Assembly: GCA_030268105.1 (NCBI GenBank)
Contig: BSDZ01000078.1
Location: 2,717,001 to 2,781,000 of the forward strand
Length of the DNA: 64,000 nt
Direction of reading: 5' to 3'
DNA from: Volvox africanus
Lineage: Eukaryota; Chlorophyta; Chlorophyceae; Chlamydomonadales; Volvocaceae
The notes below the pieces were generated by a model. The model was not told the origin of the DNA. It saw only the letters and a program-made list of their open reading frames with translations, and made no database searches. Positions 56,760 through 64,000 of the stretch are shown piece after piece (the first letter of the stretch is position 1; every line of letters begins with the position of its first letter). The position numbers were made by a program, and so were the translations under genes.

Positions 56760-59700
56760 ATGGGCTTCGACCCAAAGAAGGCAACCGAGAAGGTTAATGA
56801 AGTTATCAGCTCCTCCATTAACCTGGCACAAGAGGAACAACATGCAACCCTCACACCTCTGCATTTGGCAGTAGTCTTATTCGAGGTGAGACCTGTCAAT
56901 CTCAATGATGTACTACAGCAAGATGCAGAAGGCCTTGTACCAGAGTTTCTGTGATATATTTTCATTGATTTTATTTGGACTTTTGACTCTTGGTTGCGGC
57001 AGTGCGTATCGCGATCCCGCGTGGCGTCCGGCACCATTTCATGTCATTCTCAATTTTGTTTAACGCGGCTAACTGCAGGAGCCTCAAGGCATTGCCCGGA
57101 GTGCAACATCACGTGCGGGCGGCGATGAAGCGTGGCGCAGCTGCACCAGAGTTCTGCGGAGGCGGCTGGCCAAGCTGCCTAAAGTTCAGCCTGCACCGGA
57201 CAGCGTGTCTCCGGGCCGAGACCTCACCAAGATGCTTTCTGCCGCCGCCAAGGCGCAAAAGGATCGCGGCGATGCCTACCTGGGCGTTGATACCCTCTTA
57301 TCAGCCGTGGTAGGTCCTACTTCTGCGGCGCTGCCGTCTGTCATTTCGTGCGTCATGGCCTCCAAAGTTTCAAAATGAAGGAGGCATCAATTTGGACGGC
57401 ACCAGCGTTTTCTTTCAGATTTTGTTTTCTGTCCATGTGTGTTACTGGTCCTGGGTACTTTCCCAGAACCCACATCCCATAACGCGCCTATCCCTTCTGC
57501 TCAAACTCAACTCACACGTCGACGCACCCGTAAGCATATGTCTCCGTACATTTACCCGTACAGTTATGTGCAGTGAAGACACAACGCACTCATATTATAC
57601 TCATATACATCATGCTTTTGGCCAGCATGCTATGACGGAGTGCCCGGCTCCGCACCCTCCTGCTCCCACTCTATCCGAACTTCTGCCACAGATCGCGGCC
57701 TCTGATGTCGCTGAGGCGCTGAGTGAGGCGGGCGTCAGCAAGGGCCAGTTGGAGTCGGCGCTGGCAGAGGTTCGTCAGGCCAGCGGCAACGGTCCCGTGG
57801 ACAGCCAGACTGCAGACGCGAATTTCGATGCGCTGTCAAAGTACGGGACCGACCTGACAGCCAATGCCGCGCGCGCTGATCCCGTTATTGGCCGCGATGA
57901 CGAGATTCGACGCGTTGTGCGCGTGTTATGCCGTCGCACGAAAAACAATCCCGTGCTCATTGGCGAACCAGGTGTGGGCAAAACCGCCATCGTGGAGGGC
58001 CTGGCGCAGCGCGTCGTAAAGGTAAGGTCACATGGGTCGGTGGATCAATTCTATATGTTACTGATTCAATTAAATGAATGATGGAAATGAACGGATGGAA
58101 ATCCGGTTCCCGTCCGCTCTTCCTCTCCAAACTCCAGACCCCAGACTCCAGACCCAGAATCGCTATTCACAGATTTTGATAACATCGAATGTTACTGCTC
58201 CGAAGGGTGATGTGCCGGAGACGCTACGAGGCGTGAAGCTGATCTCTCTGGACATGGGCGCACTGGTAGCGGGTGCAAAGTACCGTGGAGAGTTCGAGGA
58301 GCGACTCAAGGCGGTGCTAACGGAGGTGCAGCAGCAGCAGGTGAGGAGCCGAGGACACACTGGCCGAATGCTACCCGTTCATGTGAGCTGTGACGGGAGC
58401 TGTAACACGCAAGTAGCGCCCAAGCTCCTCCATCCATATTCACCCTTCATAACGAAGCTTAGTTTTATAAGCCTTCTATGATTGAGCTGATAGATTTCCA
58501 TGTGCTTATGGTCGAGGAGTAAAATTAAAATGTATGAGAGAGTCACGCGTGTCGTCTGCAATTCTTCAACTGGTTTCTGTGGATCCGAATGCGATACAGG
58601 GCAAGGTTGTGCTGTTCATTGACGAACTTCACTTGGTGCTGGGCGCCGGCAAGTCCGGAGACTCCGCCATGGATGCGGCCAACCTTCTCAAGCCCATGTT
58701 GGCGCGTGGTGAGCTCAGGTGCATCGGAGCCACCACCCTGGCCGAGTACCGCGAACACATCGAGAAGGACGCTGCGTTCGAGCGCCGCTTCCAGCAGGTC
58801 CTGGTGAAGGAGCCAAGCGTGGAGGACACGGTGGCCATTCTGCGAGGCATCAAGGAGCGGTATGAGGCGCACCACGGAGTTCACATCACCGACCGGGCGC
58901 TGGTGGTGGCCGCGGAGCTGAGCGATCGCTACATCACCACACGCTTCCTGCCCGACAAGGTAAAGTGTAGGTTCACTTTTTGATGAGCGATTCTCCCGAT
59001 CTTTGACGACCCAATTCGTTATGTATCGCTAGGCTCGATGCGTAACCTGCGACCTCCGTCAATTAACAGCTGCTGCTAATACCAGGCGTCACCCTAGCTA
59101 GGGTCATGACCCCTGCTTAACACCACCTGGTATTTCCTTGGGCAGCATCCAAGGAATCACTCTGGCTCTGGTGGCCATGGCTTTATTTCGTCGGGCATGT
59201 ATTTCGTCGGGCAGTAGTAGATATATCTACTCGACAACATTAGTTCGTCGTTCTGGTCGGTAGCTAGGTCGGTAGGTCCCCAGCCTCCAACTGGGCCAGT
59301 CTCCCACTGTCATCCTGCCTCGTCTGCCCTCCGGGCCGCCAACCCAACCGCTGCCGTCCCGACTTCATGGGCAATAAATGTACCACCATTAAGGCATCCG
59401 TAATTTTCTAGGTGGTGTGTGTTGACGCGCCTCCAAACGACGTCTCTTGGTACTTGTTTTTCTTAGATCCGGTAGCCCTTCTTAGTTGGTGCCCTTCATT
59501 CGCAGTCAAAGGGATCAACTACCCAGTGTATCCTGACATCGCCACCATGTGCACACGTCCTCTTCATCGCGCCCCACATGCCCGTCCTGTTCGGTCTTTA
59601 AGGTTTAGCGCTTTCGCTTCTCCGTTATTCGTCCCCCCCCCCGCCCCACTGTCGGCCTTGCGGTATCCCGTGGACCTTGGCCTTCCCCGTCTGCTTCTCA

Positions 59701-62700
59701 CACAGGCCATCGACCTGGTCGACGAGGCCTGCGCCAATATGCGGGTGCAGCTCGACTCGAAGCCCGAACAGCTGGATGCGCTGGAACGTCAGCGGACCAG
59801 GCTGCAGGTGCGTCCTGGCGGGTAACCCAACACAATCAGTGCGTTGATCAGCGTGTTGGTGTGAAAGGCATGTGGGCGTGTTTTGCCGTGTAAGCTGTAT
59901 TGCTGTGTTGCTGTCCCAAACGTGGGAGGTTTGCCGTGCACAGCCATTAGTTATGCTCTGTATACGACCAAACGTGGAACGTTGATACCATCCATCGTGT
60001 AACGTATCGGTCATGAAGGCATCGGTATTGGTGACATCGGTATTGGTCAGGTGGCCTATGCAGGCAGCGCAATGAGCAGCATGTCATGCTCTCAAAGAAC
60101 CGAAGGGAACCTGAACGGGTTTCTTCGCATCTGCCACCGGCCACAGGTGGAGGCCGCCGCTCTGGCCAAGGAAAAGGACGCACTGAGCAAGAAGCGCGCA
60201 GGGGAGGTTGAGAAGGAGCTGGCGGCGCTGGAGGACCAGTTGCGGCCGCTGCTCCTGCGCTACCAACAAGAGCGCTCTCGCCTGGAGGAGCTGCGGCGGC
60301 TGGTTCAGAAGCGCGATGAGATTCTGGTCAACATCCAGCTGGCGGAGCAGCACAACAACTTGGCGCGCATTGCGGTGAGTACAGGTGGCGTTCTCTTTTT
60401 CTCTGGAAGGATCAGTCTGGGTCGGTGCCGCGAGGTCTCATAGTTCGTGGAGTGGAGGAGAGAAATCCTCCAGGGGCCACCCGCCCTGAGTCGTATTCAG
60501 TTGAGGCCCCTCCCCCCGTGCCCCAAATCCGGGGGAGTACGTACACACATTTTTTACGTCCCCTTGTGCTCTCTGCTCACACACACGTGACCATACACAC
60601 ACATGAACACACGCGCAGGCACACACACAGATCAGACATGCTCATATCTAACCAATACAGATTGCCGGAAAGGGTGGTAGTAGGACATTCCAAGAAAGGC
60701 TGCCTTGCCGTCTGTGCCCCACACACTGCAGGACCTTCGCTATGGCGCTCTGCCCGAGGTGGAGGAACGCATCAAGGCCATCCGCGCAGCGCAGCCCTCT
60801 GATGCAATGCTTTCGGAGGAGGTCGGACCCGAGGTAATGACCCGTGGGTCTGTGGCTTTGTATGGGTGCTGTGTGGCGGTATGGGTATGGCTGTGTGGAT
60901 GGCTGTGTGATTGTGTAGGTGTATATTTTACTTAACCTCAGCCCTTGTCCCTCTGTTACCGGGCTTATATTTATATATTTACTCCCGGGGGCCGTCCTGG
61001 CATTCAAAGGGAGCGCACGTCTTGTCATCTTCGCATGTTTCTGGGAACGTCTGCGGCCAGAGTACGCTATGAGAAAATGAAAGAAAGAGTCTGCGTATTC
61101 CCTGAATAACACCCGATGCATACCCCGTTTCTCGCATCTCCTCATGCTCGTTACGCTTTCCACCTTTGGCGCCTTTTCTGGCCCTTGCAGGAGATCGCGA
61201 CGGTGGTTTCCCGCTGGACTGGGATCCCCGTATCTCGGTTGAAGCAAAGTGAGCGGGAAAAGCTTCTGGAGCTAAGGGCTGAGCTGCAGAAGCGCGTGGT
61301 TGGGCAGGACGCAGCCGTGGCAGCGGTGGCGGATGCAGTGCTCCGCTCGCGCGCCGGCCTGGCCTCCCGCAGCCGCGGCAGCAGCTTCCTGTTCCTGGGC
61401 CCTACGGGTGTTGGCAAGACTGAGCTGGCGAAGGCGCTGGCTCAGCTGCTGTTTGACGATGAGAAAATGATGGTGAGCGGGTTTCATCGACATGAGTGGC
61501 GGGCGGCGCACCAGTTAAAGCTACAAGAAGCTGGAAAAGAAGAACGAACGTTGCTGTCCACCTGTGCGTGATGGCCTAGCCGCGAAAATCATGAGACGAG
61601 AGCGAAAAAGCGATAGTACCGGACCTCCTCCTCCTTTTCGCCGCTGCCTTGGAAACTTAAAAAAACTTCTGTTTTCATTTTTTCAATGTCGTCCTTCGTC
61701 TTACCTGACAGATCCGAATCGATATGGGTGAGTACATGGAGCGCCACAGCGTCAGTCGTCTCATCGGCGCCCCGCCAGGCTACGTGGGTCATGATGAGGG
61801 TGGCCAGCTCACTGAAGCCGTACGGCGGCGGCCGTACAGCGTCGTCCTGTTCGACGAGGTCGAGAAGGTGTGGTGCAAAATCGGTGCTCGATGTCAGTCA
61901 AACTTTGCGAAACCCCAGCGACTAGAAATGAACCCCTCCCACCCGTGTAGGTGCCCAAGCATGTGTTTTGATCCTGAAGCACCTGATGCTGCCGGGCTCG
62001 TTACTTTTCCCTGAAAGTTCGTTTTCGCCATGGTCATATCCAGCTGTCAGCACCTGTTTAACCGTCAACTATCTTCCCGTATGTGCGCCTCATCCGGTCT
62101 TCCACCTGTGCCACCCCCTGGTGTGCCTCTCGCCGCCGCACAGGCCCATGCAGAAGTCTTCAACGTGCTGCTCTCCATCCTGGACGACGGCCGTGTCACC
62201 GACTCCAAGGGTCGCACAGTCAACTTCGCCAACACCGTCATCATCCTCACCTCCAATCTTGGCGCCGACGCGCTGCTGCAGGCCGCCCAAAGGCTACAGC
62301 ATGGCTCAACCGGCGGCGTCGACCCTTATAAGGAGGCCAAGCAAACTGTCATGGCTGCCGTCCGTCGCTTCTTCCGGCCCGAGTTCCTCAACCGATTGGA
62401 TGACATCGTTATGTTCGAGCCGCTGCGGCCCGAGGAAATGACGCGCATTGCGGGCCTTATGGGACGCGAACTGGCGGCACGGCTGGCGCCGCGTAACATT
62501 GGACTCTCCTTTACTGACGCTGCGCTGACGTATGCCGTACAACAGGCATACGATCCTGAGTACGGCGCGCGTCCGCTGCGGCGCTGGATGGAGCACACTG
62601 TGGTTACGGAGCTGAGTCGCATGATCGTTAGCGGCAAGCTGCCGGATAACTCCGACGTGGTGGTGGGTGCGGCTGGCGGCGCCATCGGGGGGTTCACGTA

Positions 62701-62839
62701 CAAGGTAGCTCCGAAGCCGGCGGCGGAGGGGCAGGCTGGCGGTGGCGGCGCAGGCGCTCCATCGGCAGCAGAGTTGCTGTTGAAGCGTGCGCGGCCAGAC
62801 ACCCAGAGCATGGATCTGGATGACAACGAGGCTTATTGA
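56760..62839 (+). CDS. CLPB: ClpB/HSP101 protein disaggregase, probably cytosolic
   Basis: Hexameric AAA+ chaperone that, with HSP70, pulls proteins out of aggregates. Eleven exons: 56760-56885, 57079-57309, 57692-58021, 58206-58340, 58600-58959, 59706-59807, 60147-60374, 60732-60833, 61191-61472, 61712-61867, 62144-62839. All are phase 0, giving 915 aa, normal for ClpB. The Clp N-domain begins almost at residue 1, so no plastid or mitochondrial transit peptide is present. First ATPase: Walker A GEPGVGKT, pore-loop region [12 protein letters not shown], Walker B VLFIDE, Arg finger region AFERRF. The coiled-coil M-domain spans exons 6-8. Second ATPase: Walker A GPTGVGKT, pore-loop [13 protein letters not shown], Walker B VVLFDE, sensor-2 YGARPLRR. 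The C-terminal tail is Gly/Ala-rich and ends acidic. Poly(A) candidates are at 62847 and 63165. Cytosolic assignment is inference. Confidence 0.95.
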
Positions 62840-63719
62840 AAAGAAGTGTAAAATGTCACAGCTCAATAACGAACACGGGCAATAAATATGGAGTTTTCGC
62901 CGTCTCTTTGGCGATGGCTGTGGTGCGTTCATTTAGCGGCAACATGTACTAGCGAAAAGAGCAGGCGGGATGTGATGGCGGGATGACTCGATTGTATAGG
63001 CATATGCTTTCTTGCGCGCTGCTTTGTCCTGCCCTGTCCTGCCTGACCACAAGAGATATGTGAAAACCTGTGGACGGCTCGATGTTGGGAGATGTGAGGC
63101 GTCCCAAGGCTTTTGCAGTATGGGCTGGTTTTGCTAGAAGGGCGGTTTCAGCGTTCATTCTCTATGTAAAGATTGAAGCCCAGCAAACTGCATAAACTTA
63201 ATTGGAGTGGTTGCTACTTTGGTGTGAATTTAAGTCGCAACGTGCGGGCTGGTTGTTAGTTCTCGTGCCGCTGCAACTCTCGACCCGTACCGCTGCCCCA
63301 GGCACGATGTCAGTGTGTTGAGATGTGTCATTTTCCGTAGTCCCAACGTATGAACGCACAGCATTAGAACGCTATGAATTTTCGGCAGGAAGATTTGGTA
63401 GATCCTCCAGTACTGACTACACCAGTACTGACTGGTGTGCATTTTTTGCGTTGGGTTGTGCTAATGGTATATTGATGACAAGTCGGGTGTATCTTGCGGA
63501 CGAGGCAAATTTCCTTGGTGCCAGACACCAATACAGCAGGTTGGACCGCGATGTATTTGTAATTCGCGCGACCCTACAAGGGATGACGTCCTGTTGAAAC
63601 CAAGCTTTCACAGATTCACGCCAATTGTTCGCAACCTTACAAAATTCGAAACGGTACGCGAGCGCCCCATGCAGAGACACTTTTACATAACTGATCATAG
63701 GGCGACCGCAAATATTTCC
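62840..63719. other. 3' UTR and intergenic region after ClpB
   Basis: TGTAA occurs at 62847-62851, only about 8 bp after the stop and probably too early, and at 63165-63169, which is more usual. No other gene was recognised. Confidence 0.5.
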
Positions 63720-63791
63720 GGGGAGTTGCGGGAATTGAACCCACGACCTCTCGCACCCTAAGCGAGAATCATACCACTAGACCAAACTCCC
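63720..63791 (-). tRNA. tRNA-Pro (anticodon AGG)
   Basis: The minus strand folds as a 72-nt cloverleaf nearly identical to the tRNA at 54677-54748: acceptor GGGAGTT/AACTCCC, the same D arm and anticodon stem, but loop TTAGGGT (anticodon AGG, wobble A expected to be inosine) and T arm GTGGG-TTCAATT-CCCGC with one T-G wobble. No intron. Confidence 0.93.
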
Positions 63792-64000
63792 ACTGGGATG
63801 ACATAATTATAGCTATAGTTTAGAGAAATTAGGAAGAGCTACGTCAAGCGACAATGCACTAAACCAAACTCTGAGGTCAGACGCTCGAATCCTTCGCACA
63901 ATAGGAATCGAACCCCAAAAATCACTGCTTTCCAAGACACGTGCTCATTCATACTAATGGGATGGACTTTAACATAGCGTTTCAGGACAGTCACTCGCTC
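63792..64000. other. intergenic sequence at the right edge
   Basis: 209 bp with no gene. A fragment near 63870-63910 has a T-arm-like segment on the minus strand (GGGGTTCGATTCC), but no cloverleaf could be completed around it. Confidence 0.4.

Noticed and set aside
62306..62932. 200-codon minus-strand frames over the last ClpB exon
   Set aside because: Antisense shadow of the conserved ClpB second ATPase and C-terminal region.
63865..63945. tRNA-like segment on the minus strand near the right edge
   Set aside because: Only a T-arm-like GGTTCGATTCC is recognisable. The anticodon and acceptor stems do not pair, so it is at most a tRNA relic.

Overview
The window looks like nuclear DNA of a volvocine green alga (Chlamydomonadales). 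Reasons: coding sequence is intron-dense with GT-AG introns, proteins are rich in Gly/Ala/Ser/Pro/Gln runs, TGTAA (the usual volvocine poly(A) signal) lies past most stop codons, and the recognisable genes are plant- or flagellate-type eukaryotic genes. All multi-exon models below were built by hand from splice signals, reading phase and homology. The models in the two large paralogues support each other because their intron phases match through exon 20.

Layout. 0.4-5.6 kb: two unrecognised minus-strand genes encoding low-complexity proteins, one with a tandem SAREHY peptide repeat and a GGCAG minisatellite intron. 6.85-36.3 kb: a tandem, same-strand pair of very large paralogues (A, 23 exons, about 1745 aa; B, 21 exons, about 1442 aa). 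I read each as a soluble protein with three cyclic-nucleotide-binding-type folds interrupted by long low-complexity insertions. Exons 1-20 correspond one to one in phase. Short blocks are nearly identical in DNA, including intron flanks, while neighbouring exons are strongly diverged. The C-terminal tails are unrelated. B intron 5 carries about 750 bp of a 13-nt homopurine minisatellite.

36.3-39.5 kb: gene-poor. 39.5-45.3 kb (minus): dihydrolipoamide succinyltransferase, E2 of mitochondrial 2-oxoglutarate dehydrogenase, 12 exons. 46.3-47.1 kb (plus): a small degenerate EF-hand protein like EFCAB11. 47.7-49.3 kb (minus): a small F-box protein. 49.65-54.2 kb (plus): an ARMC6-type armadillo-repeat protein, divergent from the F-box gene across about 390 bp. 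54.7 kb (minus): tRNA-Pro(UGG). 56.8-62.8 kb (plus): a ClpB/HSP101 disaggregase with no transit peptide, so probably cytosolic. 63.7 kb (minus): tRNA-Pro(AGG), nearly identical in body to the first tRNA.

The right half is ordinary housekeeping content: TCA-cycle E2, disaggregase, tRNAs, and F-box and ARM proteins. The most unusual part is the 30-kb cyclic-nucleotide-binding paralogue pair, with its mosaic of homogenised and diverged exons and its repeat-laden introns. No transposon, CRISPR array or organellar DNA was recognised.
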